A DNA stretch of 64,000 nt from JBEOJY01 sp040275305 (GCA_040275305.1 JBEOJY010000001.1:132566-196565); one strand, 5' to 3'. Shown: positions 53,307-63,215, counted from the first letter of the stretch. Numbers and translations are program-made. Notes: a model not told the origin generated them from the sequence alone.

Positions 53307-54851
53307 TTATTCCCATTCGATAGTGCCGGGGGGTTTACTCGTAACATCGTACACGATGCGGTTGATACCCCTTACCTCATTAATCAGGCGAGTCGCAACC
53401 TTGGCGAGAAAGGTGGGGTCGAATTCGAAAGATTCTGCCGTCATGCCGTCGACGGAGGTTACGGCTCGGAGCGCGAGCACATGGTCATAGGAGCGTCCGT
53501 CGCCCATAACGCCGACCGAGCGGATAGGTAGGAGGACGGCGAAGGCCTGCCATATAACGTCGTATAGGCCAGCCTTGCGGATTTCATCTAGATAAATGGC
53601 GTCTGCTTGGCGCAGGATGTCGAGTTTTTCCGGTTCGATGGCGCCGAGCACGCGAATGGCAAGGCCGGGGCCGGGGAAGGGATGGCGGCTAATGAAGGGG
53701 CCGGGAAGGCCAAGCTCGCGGCCAAGGGCGCGAACTTCATCCTTGAAGAGCTCACGTAAGGGCTCCACAAGGCTCAATTTCATGCGTTCGGGGAGGCCGC
53801 CGACATTGTGGTGCGATTTGATTGTGACGCTGGGGCCGCCGGTGAAGGAGACGCTTTCGATCACGTCGGGATAGAGGGTGCCTTGTGCCAAGAACTGAAC
53901 GTCCTTGATCTTGTGCGCTTCGGCGTCGAAAACTTCGATGAAGAGCTTGCCGATGGTCTTGCGTTTCTGTTCCGGATCGTCGATTCCGGCCAGCGCGTCG
54001 AGGAAGAGTTTACTCGCGTTTACCGCGACCAGTGGGATTTTGTAGTGAGAACGGAAGAGGTTCACGACTTCTTCGGACTCGCCCGCGCGCATCAGGCCTG
54101 TATCGACGAAGATGCAGGTGAGCTGGTCGCCAATGGCTTCGTGAATCAGGACCGCCGCCACGGAGCTGTCTACGCCGCCGGATAAGCCGCAAATAACTTT
54201 TCCCTTACCGACCTGCTTGCGGATGCGTTCAATTTCGGCTTCGCGAAAGGCTTTCATGCTCCAGTCGCCGGAGCATTTGCAGATGTCGCGCACGAAGCGG
54301 CGCAGAAGTTTGGCGCCGTCGGGCGTATGGACGACTTCCGGGTGGAACTGGACGGCGTAGAAATGGCGCGCTTCGTCCGCGATAAACGCGAAGGGCGCGC
54401 CTTCGCTGGTTGCGGTAACTTTGAAACCGTCCGGGATTTTGGTGACGCGGTCGCCGTGGCTCATCCAGACTTGCTGTTCGGTTTGCGTTGGCCACACGCC
54501 TTCGTAAAGAGAGCAGGGGGACTTGATCGATAACATCGACTTGCCGAATTCGCGGTGATGGCCGCTTTCGACCTTGCCGCCCAGTTGCATGCACATGGTT
54601 TGCTGGCCATAGCAAATGCCAAGAACGGGGATGCCAAGATCCCAGACGGCATGCGGGGCGCGGGGGCTGTTGGCCTCGACGGTGGAGGCGGGGCCGCCGG
54701 ACAGGATGATTCCCTGCGGATCGAAGGCGCGGATTTGCTCGTCGGTTCTGCTGTAGGGGTGAATTTCGCAGTAGACTCCGGACTCGCGCACGCGCCGCGC
54801 GATGAGTTGGGTGACTTGCGAGCCGAAATCGAGAATGAGGATCTTGTCCAT
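53307..54851 (-). CDS. guaA: GMP synthase (glutamine-hydrolysing)
   Basis: A 514-residue enzyme amidating XMP to GMP. The glutaminase half has ILILDFGSQVTQLIARR, GICYGQQTM (catalytic Cys) and QFHPEVVHT (His/Glu); the synthetase half has the PP-loop GLSGGVDSSVAA and the C-terminal dimerisation domain ending KPPGTIEWE. All catalytic residues are present. ATG at 54851 is the family start. It is divergent from cvpA-purF, so two purine-related units face each other. Confidence 0.97.
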   Translation of the reverse strand: MDKILILDFGSQVTQLIARRVRESGVYCEIHPYSRTDEQIRAFDPQGIILSGGPASTVEANSPRAPHAVWDLGIPVLGICYGQQTMCMQLGGKVESGHHREFGKSMLSIKSPCSLYEGVWPTQTEQQVWMSHGDRVTKIPDGFKVTATSEGAPFAFIADEARHFYAVQFHPEVVHTPDGAKLLRRFVRDICKCSGDWSMKAFREAEIERIRKQVGKGKVICGLSGGVDSSVAAVLIHEAIGDQLTCIFVDTGLMRAGESEEVVNLFRSHYKIPLVAVNASKLFLDALAGIDDPEQKRKTIGKLFIEVFDAEAHKIKDVQFLAQGTLYPDVIESVSFTGGPSVTIKSHHNVGGLPERMKLSLVEPLRELFKDEVRALGRELGLPGPFISRHPFPGPGLAIRVLGAIEPEKLDILRQADAIYLDEIRKAGLYDVIWQAFAVLLPIRSVGVMGDGRSYDHVLALRAVTSVDGMTAESFEFDPTFLAKVATRLINEVRGINRIVYDVTSKPPGTIEWE

Positions 54852-55260
54852 ATTGGGGCTTATCCGGTCAGCTTTGGCATATTGCTTCGGGCGCATGTTT
54901 AGCAGAAAATGTTGACGGGGATAAGCTTTTCCTGCGTTTCGCTTCTCGAAAGTCAGATGGTTGAAATTGTCGTCGTGGTGAGGATTTTATGCCGCATGGC
55001 GGAATGGCTTGCGTGGTGGGGGGGGGCAGATCCATGGGGACGGTTCTCACGACTGATTTTTGTTAATTTGTTGTTGTTTTTCAACTGCCTATTGGGTTCG
55101 TCATGTGGCACAGAGATGGGGATTTCCGCGCGATTATTGCGGACAATCGACGGATCGTTCTGACTTCGCACTTGTCACAAATACATTACTTTCCTTGTCT
55201 CCTGTGCTAGGTTCCGTCCACCTTGGCGCGCCCAGGGTTGACATGCTCGGAGCTTGAAAC
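54852..55260. other. Intergenic stretch between guaA and cvpA
   Basis: A 409-base divergent promoter region. It holds a run of nine G (55018-55026) and AT-rich stretches, but no clear hairpin or repeat was found. TTGTCA-type hexamers near 55168 could be a -35 for cvpA, but this is weak. Confidence 0.45.
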
Positions 55261-56109
55261 ATGGACCTGCATACATCGTTCAACACATTCGATTATGTTG
55301 TGATTGGATGCGTTTTGCTTTCGGGATTGCTTGCCTTGATCCGGGGGCTCGTGCGCGAAGTTTGTTCACTGGCGGCGTGGGCTGGCGCTTTCGTTGCAGC
55401 CGCTAAGTTTTCGTATCTTGCGGAGCCGTGGGCGCACAGATACATCAAGAGCGATTCTCTCGCATCCCATGCGGCAATGGTCGCTACGTTCTTCGCGGCG
55501 TTTGTGGTATTGTCACTCATTGGGATGCTCATTTGCAAGCTTGTGCAGGGCGATGCCCTGACTGCGATTGATCGGTCTTTGGGGTTCGTTTTCGGTTTGT
55601 TGCGCGGCACATTGCTTGTTTGCCTGCTGTATCTTGTCGCAATTTCGACGTTCTGGCCGGACCTAGACGTTCCCTATTCCGCTGGCGATGAGGCTGCGAT
55701 GTCGGGAGATCGTTCGGCGAATGTGGCGGATCTGGCGATGCCGCCTCCGATTTCCAGAGGGCCGTCGCAGCAAGAAGAAGGCGGGGCCGCGCCTTCTCCG
55801 CGTGGGACGGAACGTAGACCGGATTCCGGCGATCACGCGCAAATTCAGTGGCTGGAGCAAGCCAAGACAAGGCCGTTTTTGGCGCGTGGCGCGCATTGGT
55901 TGCGTTCGTTGTTGCCTGTAAACGCTGCGGAGGTTGCGCGCGAACGCAGAGGCGCTTTCGAGCGCCAGATTGAGCGCGGCGCTCAGGAGCTTATGATGCA
56001 GCAGGGGACGGGAGCACGGCCTGAGTCAAATGATCGTTCGCCGAGTTATGATAACACGAGCCGTTCGGGCATGGACGATCTGATCAACAAGAACGAGGGA
56101 ACGCGTTAA
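55261..56109 (+). CDS. cvpA: CvpA family membrane protein
   Basis: A 282-residue protein with a four-helix CvpA membrane domain (FDYVVIGCVLLSGLLALIRGL, AGAFVAAAKFSYL, MVATFFAAFVVLSLIGMLI) followed by a cytosolic, polar tail of about 130 residues rich in Ser/Gly/Arg that exceeds the usual family length. CvpA is linked to colicin V production and envelope processes in enterobacteria, but its biochemical role is unclear. Its stop overlaps purF (TAATG), the classic cvpA-purF operon. Confidence 0.9.
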   Translation: MDLHTSFNTFDYVVIGCVLLSGLLALIRGLVREVCSLAAWAGAFVAAAKFSYLAEPWAHRYIKSDSLASHAAMVATFFAAFVVLSLIGMLICKLVQGDALTAIDRSLGFVFGLLRGTLLVCLLYLVAISTFWPDLDVPYSAGDEAAMSGDRSANVADLAMPPPISRGPSQQEEGGAAPSPRGTERRPDSGDHAQIQWLEQAKTRPFLARGAHWLRSLLPVNAAEVARERRGAFERQIERGAQELMMQQGTGARPESNDRSPSYDNTSRSGMDDLINKNEGTR

Positions 56110-57569
56110 TGTTCACGACCAATCCTATGGACGACGATGCTTTGCATGAAGAGTGCGGCGTGTTCGGCGTATTTGGCACTTCTTCAGCGGGGGCCATGAC
56201 GGCGTTGGGGCTACACGCCTTGCAGCATCGCGGGCAGGAGGCGGCGGGCATCGTCAGTTTCGACGGCGAGCATTTTCATTCGCATCATGCCTTGGGGCAT
56301 GTGGGGGAGAATTTCAATTCCGAGGCGGTGATTGGCAAGCTGATGGGGGCTTCCGCCATCGGCCACACACGGTATGCCACTACGGGCGAGACGGCGTTGC
56401 GCAATGTTCAGCCGCTTTTCGCGGATTTCGATTTTGGCGGTTTCGCCATCGGGCATAATGGCAATCTGACGAACGCCTACGCGCTGCATATGGATCTTGT
56501 GCGGCGCGGGTGTTTGTTTCGCTCTACCACGGACACGGAAGTCATCATCCATTTGATGGCGATGGCGCGCGCGAGGGGTAGCGTTCTTGATCGCATAGTC
56601 GAGGCGCTTAAACAGATTAGGGGAGCCTATTCGCTGGTGGCGCTGGCGAAGGACATGTTGATCGGCGTGCGCGATCCCAACGGCGTGCGTCCTCTGGTGA
56701 TCGGCAAGATCGACGGCGGGTGGGTGCTGGCCAGCGAAACCTGCGCGCTCGATATCATTGGCGCTGAATTTATACGCGATGTTGAGCCGGGCGAGATTAT
56801 CATTATCGACGCCGACGGCATGCGCAGCGTGAAGCCTTTTGCTGCTCAGCCGCGCAAGTTCTGCATTTTCGAGTATATTTATTTCGCGCGTCCGGATTCA
56901 TTCCTCGACGGCAAGTCGGTATACGAAGCGCGCAAGAACATTGGCGTTCAGCTTGCCCGCGAAGCGGCGATCGAGGCCGATGTGGTCGTGCCGGTGCCGG
57001 ATTCCGGCGTGCCTTCCGCTATCGGTTATGCTCAGGAGAGCGGCATTCCGTTCGATCTCGGCATTATTCGCAGCCATTATGTCGGGCGCACCTTTATTCA
57101 ACCGACGGACCGCATTCGGCATCTTGGAGTCAAACTCAAACACAATGCCAATCGGCGTTTCATCGAAGGCAAGCGCGTCGTGTTGATCGACGATTCAATC
57201 GTGCGCGGCACGACATCGACCAAGATCGTCGAGATGTTGCGCAGCGCGGGGGCGCGCGAAGTGCATATGCGCGTTTCCAGCCCACCGACGAAGCACAGTT
57301 GTTTCTACGGGATTGATACGCCGGAGCCGGAGAAGCTTTTGGCGCATAACTATTCTGTCGAGCAAATGGGGCGGTTTATCGGGGTGGATAGTCTGGCGTT
57401 CATTACTCTCGAAGGCCTTTATCGCGCGGTCGGAGAAACGCAGCGCAACGCGCAGAATCCGCAGTACTGCGACGCTTGCTTTAGCGGGGCGTATCCGATC
57501 GAACTTACGGACCTACTCTCGCACGAGCCGCAGAACAAGCTGTCGTATCTCGTGAAGGCCGGGGAGTGA
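56109..57569 (+). CDS. purF: Amidophosphoribosyltransferase PurF
   Basis: A 486-residue enzyme catalysing the committed step of purine synthesis (PRPP plus glutamine). Residue 16 is the catalytic Cys of EECGVFGVFG, so a 15-residue propeptide must be removed. The PRPP loop VVLIDDSIVRGTTSTK and CDACFSGAYPI (with KFCIFEYIYFARPDS earlier) give cysteines at the iron-sulfur cluster positions of the Bacillus-type enzyme. Overlap with cvpA suggests coupling. Confidence 0.97.
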   Translation: MFTTNPMDDDALHEECGVFGVFGTSSAGAMTALGLHALQHRGQEAAGIVSFDGEHFHSHHALGHVGENFNSEAVIGKLMGASAIGHTRYATTGETALRNVQPLFADFDFGGFAIGHNGNLTNAYALHMDLVRRGCLFRSTTDTEVIIHLMAMARARGSVLDRIVEALKQIRGAYSLVALAKDMLIGVRDPNGVRPLVIGKIDGGWVLASETCALDIIGAEFIRDVEPGEIIIIDADGMRSVKPFAAQPRKFCIFEYIYFARPDSFLDGKSVYEARKNIGVQLAREAAIEADVVVPVPDSGVPSAIGYAQESGIPFDLGIIRSHYVGRTFIQPTDRIRHLGVKLKHNANRRFIEGKRVVLIDDSIVRGTTSTKIVEMLRSAGAREVHMRVSSPPTKHSCFYGIDTPEPEKLLAHNYSVEQMGRFIGVDSLAFITLEGLYRAVGETQRNAQNPQYCDACFSGAYPIELTDLLSHEPQNKLSYLVKAGE

Positions 57570-57619
57570 GTTCTATTTGCCGTTTAACCAGATAATTTCC
57601 TTAAACGCGCAATGATACC

Positions 57620-57727
57620 GTCATTGCGAGCCCCTTCTTGGGGGCGAAGCAATCCAGAGTCCCACAGAACATATCGCTTCCGACTCTGGATCGCGTCGTC
57701 GCCATCAGTAAGGCTCCTCGCGATGAC
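57620..57727. repeat. GTCATTGCGAG hairpin repeat, copy 3
   Basis: A 108-base imperfect palindrome bounded by CGTCATTGCGAG and CTCGCGATGACA. Outside it, AACCAGATAATT (57586-57597) and AATTATCTGGGTT (57749-57761) are inverted copies with one indel, hinting at wider terminal repeats. It fills the gap after purF. Confidence 0.7.
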
Positions 57728-57783
57728 ACGCTTGCGGAATATTACGGCAATTATCTGGGTTGACTATAGGCTTAAGGCTTGCT

Positions 57784-58743
57784 TTATGTCTTCGCCAGTA
57801 TGCCTTTGGTGGTTTCCATGAGATCGTGGACGGCGTTGACGGAAGATTCGAACATCGCGCGTTCGTCGGGCGTCAGCGGAAGTTCGACGATCTTCTCCAC
57901 GCCGCCGGAGCCGATGACGGACGGTACGCCGACATAGAGTCCCTTAATTCCGTATTCTCCGTTCAGATAGGACGCGCAGGGTAGGACTCGCTTTTTGTCC
58001 TTGAGGTAGCTGTCGGCCATGGCGATGGCGGAGGCGGCGGGCGCGTAGAAGGCCGATCCCGTCTTGAGCAATTTGACGATTTCCGCGCCGCCGTCGCGCG
58101 TGCGCTGAATGATCGCGTCGATCTTGGCTTGAGTCGTCCAGCCCATGCGCACCATTTCAGGTAGCGGAATTCCCGCAACCGTGGTGTAGCGCGCGAGCGG
58201 AACCATGGTGTCGCCGTGGCCGCCGAGCACGCAGGCATAGATATCTTCGACCGAGACGTTGAACTCCATGGCGAGGAAGCTGCGGAAGCGGGCGGTGTCG
58301 AGCACGCCCGCCATGCCGACGACTTTGGCTGGCGCAAATCCGGTGACTTGCTGCATGACCCACACCATTACGTCGAGCGGATTGGTGATGACGATGACGA
58401 AGGCGTTGGGGGCGTAGCGTTTGATGTTTTCGCCTGCGGTCTTGACGATTCCGGTGTTGATGCCGATGAGGTCGTCGCGGCTCATGCCGGGTTTGCGCGG
58501 CACGCCTGCGGTCACGATGACAACATCCGCGCCTTCGATCAGCGCGTAGTTGGTTCCGCCCGACAGGACGCTGTCGAAGCCTTCGACGGGACCGGCTTGC
58601 GCGATATCGAGCGCTTTACCTTCGGCGATGCCTTCCGTCACGTCGATCAGGACGATATCGCCTAGCTCCATTTTACCTGCGGACAGGGCCAACATGCCGC
58701 CGATCTGCCCGGCTCCTACCAGTGCGATTTTTTTACGTGACAT
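57784..58743 (-). CDS. mdh: Malate dehydrogenase
   Basis: A 319-residue NAD-dependent enzyme of the LDH-like malate dehydrogenase type used by alphaproteobacteria. NAD motif ALVGAGQIGGMLA, substrate arginines in VPRKPGMSRDD, ITNPLDVM and catalytic His in GGHGDTMVPLA are intact. It converts malate to oxaloacetate in the TCA cycle. It starts on the minus strand 33 bases downstream of dnaB. Confidence 0.96.
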   Translation of the reverse strand: MSRKKIALVGAGQIGGMLALSAGKMELGDIVLIDVTEGIAEGKALDIAQAGPVEGFDSVLSGGTNYALIEGADVVIVTAGVPRKPGMSRDDLIGINTGIVKTAGENIKRYAPNAFVIVITNPLDVMVWVMQQVTGFAPAKVVGMAGVLDTARFRSFLAMEFNVSVEDIYACVLGGHGDTMVPLARYTTVAGIPLPEMVRMGWTTQAKIDAIIQRTRDGGAEIVKLLKTGSAFYAPAASAIAMADSYLKDKKRVLPCASYLNGEYGIKGLYVGVPSVIGSGGVEKIVELPLTPDERAMFESSVNAVHDLMETTKGILAKT

Positions 58744-58776
58744 GACAATATCTCCTAAGGGTTGATGGGAATGTCG

Positions 58777-60303
58777 TCATTCTCCGTGGGAATCGCTGAA
58801 CTGGCGTTCGAGGTCGGAGAAGCGCGTGAAGGCTCCGTCGAATTGTAGTTCAACGCCGCCGATGGGGCCGTGGCGTTGCTTGGCGACAATAACTTCGGCG
58901 ATGTTGGCGATTTCGTTGCCGCGTTCCATCCAGTGCTGGTGACGCTGGTTGAACTTGTCTTCCGGTTCTTCGGGGCGACGCGTGGGTTCGCTGCGCGAGT
59001 GGTAGTATTCTTCGCGATAGACGAACAGAACCACATCGGCGTCTTGTTCGATGGAGCCTGATTCCCTTAAGTCCGCGAGCTGCGGCTTTTTGTCTTCGCG
59101 CATTTCGACGGCGCGCGAGAGCTGGGAGAGGGCGAGGACGGGGATGTTCAGCTCCTTAGCGAGCGCTTTGAGGCCGCGCGTGATTTCCGAGACTTCCTGC
59201 ACCCGATTATCGGTGTTGCGCGCGCTGCCGCGCAACAATTGCAGGTAGTCGATCACGATCAGGCCGAGATGCGGCACCATGCGTTTTAAGCGGCGTGAGC
59301 GCGTGCGGACGGCGGCGACGGAAAGGCCGGGGGTGTCGTCGATATAAAGTGGGGCCATGGAGAGCGTTTTGGCCGCTTCGATGAATTTCGAGAAATCTTC
59401 GGTTCTGGTTTCACCGCGCCGGATCTTGTCGGAAGGCACGCTGCTGACATCGCCGAGCAAGCGGGTTGCGAGCTGTTCGCTCGACATTTCAAGCGAAAAG
59501 AAGGCGACGCCGGAGCCTTCCTTGCCGGTGGTGTTCGCCCAGGCGCGCGCGGCGTTGCTCGCGATGTTGGTGGCGAGCGCTGTCTTGCCCATCGAAGGAC
59601 GGCCCGCGAGGATGAGGAGGTCGGATTTTTGCAAGCCGCCAAGTTTGCGGTCAAGGTCGCGCAATCCCGTTGTGACGCCGGTGACGTGGCTGTCGCGTTT
59701 GTGGGCTTCTTCGGCCATACGCAGCGAAAGCGCGACGGCCTTTTCAAGCTTGACGAAGCCACGATCGATTTCTCCGGTGCGGGCTAGCTCGAACAGTTTT
59801 TGCTCGGTTGACTCGATTTGGCGCGTGGCAGGCATATCGAGGTCGTGGATGTAGGCGTCGTTGACGACGTCGCTGCCGAGCAAGATTAATTGGCGGCGTA
59901 AGTGCAGATCGTGGACTATTTTCGCATAGTCTTCGACGTTCACGATGGTGATGACGTTGGCGGCGAGGTTGGTGAGGTAATCGGCGCCGCCGAGCGCCGC
60001 AAGCGCGGGGTCGTTTTCGAACAAGCCGCGCAGCGTGCGCGGGTCGGCGACTTGTCCGCGATTGACCATGGTGGAAATGGCCGCGTAGATGCGGCCATGG
60101 ACGGGGTCGTAGAAATGTTCTGGCTGCAGGAACTCGCCGACTTTTTCGTAGGCGACGTTGTTGAGCAGGATCGAGCCGAGCAGTGCCTGTTCCGCTTCGA
60201 TGTTTTGCGGGATCGCGCGTTCGCCGCCTTGCTGCGCTGGCTCGATGTCTTGCGAGAGACGAGGAACGATGGGGTAGCTGATGGCGGCGGCGGATTCGGA
60301 CAT
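58777..60303 (-). CDS. dnaB: Replicative DNA helicase
   Basis: A 508-residue helicase. The N-terminal primase-binding domain (IPQNIEAEQALLGSILLNN) is followed by the RecA-like domain with GRPSMGKTALATN (Walker A), FSLEMSSEQLATR, LIVIDYLQLLRG (Walker B) and SQLSRAVEMREDKKPQLADLRESG. It unwinds DNA at the fork. Length is slightly above average because of an internal linker around the RSEPTRRPEEPED segment. Confidence 0.97.
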   Translation of the reverse strand: MSESAAAISYPIVPRLSQDIEPAQQGGERAIPQNIEAEQALLGSILLNNVAYEKVGEFLQPEHFYDPVHGRIYAAISTMVNRGQVADPRTLRGLFENDPALAALGGADYLTNLAANVITIVNVEDYAKIVHDLHLRRQLILLGSDVVNDAYIHDLDMPATRQIESTEQKLFELARTGEIDRGFVKLEKAVALSLRMAEEAHKRDSHVTGVTTGLRDLDRKLGGLQKSDLLILAGRPSMGKTALATNIASNAARAWANTTGKEGSGVAFFSLEMSSEQLATRLLGDVSSVPSDKIRRGETRTEDFSKFIEAAKTLSMAPLYIDDTPGLSVAAVRTRSRRLKRMVPHLGLIVIDYLQLLRGSARNTDNRVQEVSEITRGLKALAKELNIPVLALSQLSRAVEMREDKKPQLADLRESGSIEQDADVVLFVYREEYYHSRSEPTRRPEEPEDKFNQRHQHWMERGNEIANIAEVIVAKQRHGPIGGVELQFDGAFTRFSDLERQFSDSHGE

Positions 60304-60452
60304 GGGGTCAGTGTCGGAGAAAACTAAGGGTTGTTTTTGAGAGAGTAGTCTTAAGCGCTATGGTCAGCCCATGCAAGCGGCGCGATGCTTTGTCGGCATG
60401 CGATATCTTTGGTTAACTTCCTGAAAGTAATTAGGTTATCTCGATATGCTAT

Positions 60453-61418
60453 TCAGAGGGCCAACTCTTCAGACATGCGGGGGATGGCTTGCGGGCGAGC
60501 AGCCTTTGGCGTTGCCGTGCGTTCCGGAGGTTGATAGCCAGAACGTGGTTGCACTCGAAATCCACCACATCGTTGATCCCAGCAACCTTTACCAAACCAG
60601 TCATCCAAAGCCCTTGTCATCATCCAGTAGATATTTGATCTGCCAATTTGGGTTATCTTCGCTGGCTTTGCGCCCATTTCTCGAAAGGCAAGATCAGTTT
60701 CGCAAACCACATGCGATGCTCTTTTCTCATCGTAGACGATATTTGAAACATGGTTCATGGATTCTCTGAGAATTCTATTCAGAAGCCCTTTCATAGATGA
60801 GTTGAAGGCAAAGTATCCATTTTCGAACTCTCTATCGACAAGAGCTTTTTCTTTCGAATGGCCAGCAGAAGTTTGCGAGTCGGGATTAGGCTTGTCCTTA
60901 AACACGGCATCTAGTGGGCTGGCAAGCACTACCCCATATTTGTTTATTCGATTTGTAAATTCTGGGGAACGAACTAAAATATCGGGCACGTCAAAATCCG
61001 AATAGACCACTGTGGCATCAGGATTTTCTTCAAGCGTTTGGCGAACGGCCAGCAGTCTTGCAATATCGGTTCTTATCCAGAATGTTTTCGGGTCTTTTTC
61101 TAATAAAATGCTATCTTGCCGAGCCGGGATAGGATTCTGAAATTCTTGCAATGAATCTAAGGAACGTAGACTGCCTGCGGGAAACTCATATGGCTCACAG
61201 GCTCTCATGTCTTCGAGCCAGAGATGGAATTTGACCTCAGGGTAGGCGGTTGCATTTTTTTGGAGCCAGTAAAACAACTTACTTGGAATATGTATGGGAT
61301 CATCTTCGTTTTTCTTCATCCATACATAGTTGACTATTATTGGCGATTCTCTGCCGCCGTTTTCAGCGATTTTTCTATTCTTTTTAAACAGTTCGGCAAT
61401 GTTTGATAGAATAGACAT
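60453..61418 (-). CDS. Glycosyltransferase with DXD sugar-binding region, AT-rich
   Basis: A 321-residue protein with the YSDFDVP motif near residue 140, a DXD-type site as in GT32-like sugar transferases, and the upstream block FWIRTDIARLLAVRQ typical of that group. The coding strand is richer in A/T than dnaB and ubiG, and it stands alone. It was probably acquired with surface-glycan functions, distant from the main polysaccharide region. The acceptor and donor are unknown. The C-terminal 40 residues are Arg/Pro-rich. Confidence 0.75.
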   Translation of the reverse strand: MSILSNIAELFKKNRKIAENGGRESPIIVNYVWMKKNEDDPIHIPSKLFYWLQKNATAYPEVKFHLWLEDMRACEPYEFPAGSLRSLDSLQEFQNPIPARQDSILLEKDPKTFWIRTDIARLLAVRQTLEENPDATVVYSDFDVPDILVRSPEFTNRINKYGVVLASPLDAVFKDKPNPDSQTSAGHSKEKALVDREFENGYFAFNSSMKGLLNRILRESMNHVSNIVYDEKRASHVVCETDLAFREMGAKPAKITQIGRSNIYWMMTRALDDWFGKGCWDQRCGGFRVQPRSGYQPPERTATPKAARPQAIPRMSEELAL

Positions 61419-61655
61419 TTATCTGTGATCCATGGATAAAAATGTAATATAGGCTATTCATAAAGTCTATTGTTGCCATGTTACTTATTATATAAAATAT
61501 TCTCATATTATCTTTTTGTTTGCGCCGATATTTTTAATACATTGTCAACCGTTGTGGCTGTGGAGCTGCGGAGGACATGCGGTTCATGACTCGTTAAGGA
61601 GCGGGAGAAGTGTTTTTCTTCGACACAGCTGGGGTGGGGAGCTATAACGTCATCC

Positions 61656-61892
61656 GTAACTTCCAAGCACTATTTCGGACCTGCGAAAACAAGCGTAGCG
61701 GAAATGGGTCGTCATCGCGAGCGAAGCGACGCGATCCAGAGTCGGAAGCGGCGTACTGCGGGACTCTGGATTGCTTCCGCCGTCGTTGCTACGCAACTAT
61801 GGCGGACAGGTCGCCCCCCAAGTGGGGGTTCGCAATGACGGCCATTTATGAGGCTTTTGTTCTTATGGTCCCGATAGTGGCTTGGAGTTACC
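61656..61892. mobile_element. IS66-type MITE, copy 4, with 8-bp target duplication
   Basis: The ends GTAACTTCCAAGCACTAT (61656-61673) and ATAGTGGCTTGGAGTTAC (61875-61892) are inverted copies with small indels. Perfect direct repeats CGTCATCC flank it at 61648-61655 and 61893-61900. The interior holds the GTCATCGCGAG hairpin (61711-61841). GTAA ends and 8-bp duplications match the IS66 family pattern; the element itself is 237 bp and has no gene. It fills most of the 510-base gap before ubiG. Confidence 0.87.
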
Positions 61893-61931
61893 GTCATCCT
61901 AAGTCTTAACTCATTGTTAGTTTTCATGCTC

Positions 61932-62681
61932 ATGTCTTCTTCTTCCCTTCATCGTAGCGTTTCGCCTCAGGAGGTTGCGCGATTCTCCGCGCAGTCGGGC
62001 GACTGGTGGAATCCCGAAGGCGCGTTCAAGCCGTTGCACAAGGTCAATCCGTTGCGCGCGCGCTATGCGCGCGATCAGGTTTGCGCAAGGTTTGGTCGTG
62101 AGGAAAAGGCTCAGGGCGGCGCGTTGCGCGGGTTGACGATTCTCGATCTTGGTTGCGGCGGCGGGATATTGTCAGAGCCGTTGGCGCGGATGGGCGGGAA
62201 GGTCGTGGGCGTGGACGCTTCCGAACAAGCGATTGAGGCGGCGCGAGCGCATGCCGAAGAAATGAGTCTAGAGATTGACTATCGCGCGGGGACTGCCGAG
62301 GCTTTGGCGGAAGAGGGCGAGACTTTCGATGTTGTCACGGCGATGGAGATTGTTGAGCATGTGGCTGATTTAGGCTCTTTCCTGAACGCTACGGCGCGGC
62401 TCGTCAAGCCGGGGGGGCTGTTGATCCTTTCGACGCTTAACCGCACGATGAAGAGCTATCTTCTGGCGGTGGTGGGGGCGGAGTATGCGCTGGGCTGGGT
62501 TCCGCGCGGGACGCATGACTGGAACCTGTTCGTGCGGCCTTCTGAACTGGTCGCGCGGGTCGAGAAGGTTGGTCTTAAGCCGCTTGATCTCACAGGCATG
62601 GCCTTCAACCCTCTGCGCGGCGCGTTTCAGTTAAGGCGCGGCGCGATGGGGGTTAATTACTTCCTGACGGCGGGGAAGTAG
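61932..62681 (+). CDS. ubiG: Ubiquinone biosynthesis O-methyltransferase UbiG
   Basis: A 249-residue SAM-dependent O-methyltransferase for both O-methylation steps of ubiquinone synthesis. Motifs are SGDWWNPEGAFKPLHKVNP at the N-terminus, LDLGCGGGILSEPLAR (SAM loop), VDASEQAIEAA, TAMEIVEHV and RGTHDWNLFVRPSELVA. Start at 61932 (MSSSS) is most likely; ATG 61926 is an alternative. No clear ribosome site is visible, and the upstream MITE lies about 40 bases before the start. Confidence 0.94.
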   Translation: MSSSSLHRSVSPQEVARFSAQSGDWWNPEGAFKPLHKVNPLRARYARDQVCARFGREEKAQGGALRGLTILDLGCGGGILSEPLARMGGKVVGVDASEQAIEAARAHAEEMSLEIDYRAGTAEALAEEGETFDVVTAMEIVEHVADLGSFLNATARLVKPGGLLILSTLNRTMKSYLLAVVGAEYALGWVPRGTHDWNLFVRPSELVARVEKVGLKPLDLTGMAFNPLRGAFQLRRGAMGVNYFLTAGK

Positions 62682-62687
62682 CTTTTA

Positions 62688-63214
62688 GTAGTCTACCGCG
62701 CTACCCTACAGAGAGGCGCATTGATATTGTAGGACAAATAAGCCTCCAGCGTCATTCCGGCGCAAGCCGGAATCCAGTAGCGCTGCGTCTGCGGCGCGAA
62801 AGAGTTTCAAACGCGCCACAATCGTAGGCCATAAATCAGTTCTTTTTTGTAATACCCAAGCAGGACATCGAAGGGACGAGGGGCAAGGCTAAAAGAAAGG
62901 GCCGTCATCGCGAGCCCCTCCTCTTGGGGCGACCTGTCCGCCATAGTTGCGTAGCAACGACGGCGGAAGCGATCCAGAGCAGCAAGGGGCGGCGCTTGAA
63001 GGCTCTGGATTGCCACGTCGCTTCGCTCCTCGCAATGACGGCCTTTTCTTCGACGTTCCGCTTCGTTCTTCCCAAGGCAAGCTGGGGAGTTACTCTTTTT
63101 CGCTCGCTGCCGCTCGCAAGCTGGATTCCGGCTTTCGCCGGAATGACGCTTTCGGCTAAGATGATTTTTCTTATCAAACAATGGGATAATGTGTGGGGTA
63201 GCGTGGTAGTCTAC
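62688..63214. repeat. Nested inverted-repeat structure after ubiG
   Basis: Three layers of inverted repeats share a common centre. Outermost: 62688-62710 and 63192-63214, about 19 of 23 positions paired. Middle: 29-base arms 62749-62777 and 63121-63149 with one mismatch, each itself a hairpin (TTCCGG/CCGGAA). Inner: the GTCATCGCGAG hairpin at 62900-63045, sharing a block of over 35 bases with copy 4 in the opposite direction. No gene is evident in the structure. Confidence 0.82.
62900..63045. repeat. GTCATCGCGAG hairpin repeat, copy 5
   Basis: Arms AAGGGCCGTCATCGCGAG and CTCGCAATGACGGCCTT bound a 146-base hairpin containing CCGCCATAGTTGCGTAGCAA, an inverted copy of the same block in copy 4 (61781-61810). 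This suggests the two are related by duplication. Confidence 0.8.
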
Positions 63215-63215
63215 T

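Noticed and set aside
57582..57764. Hairpin copy 3 as a complete MITE
   Set aside because: Inverted ends exist but no flanking duplication was found at any tried boundary.
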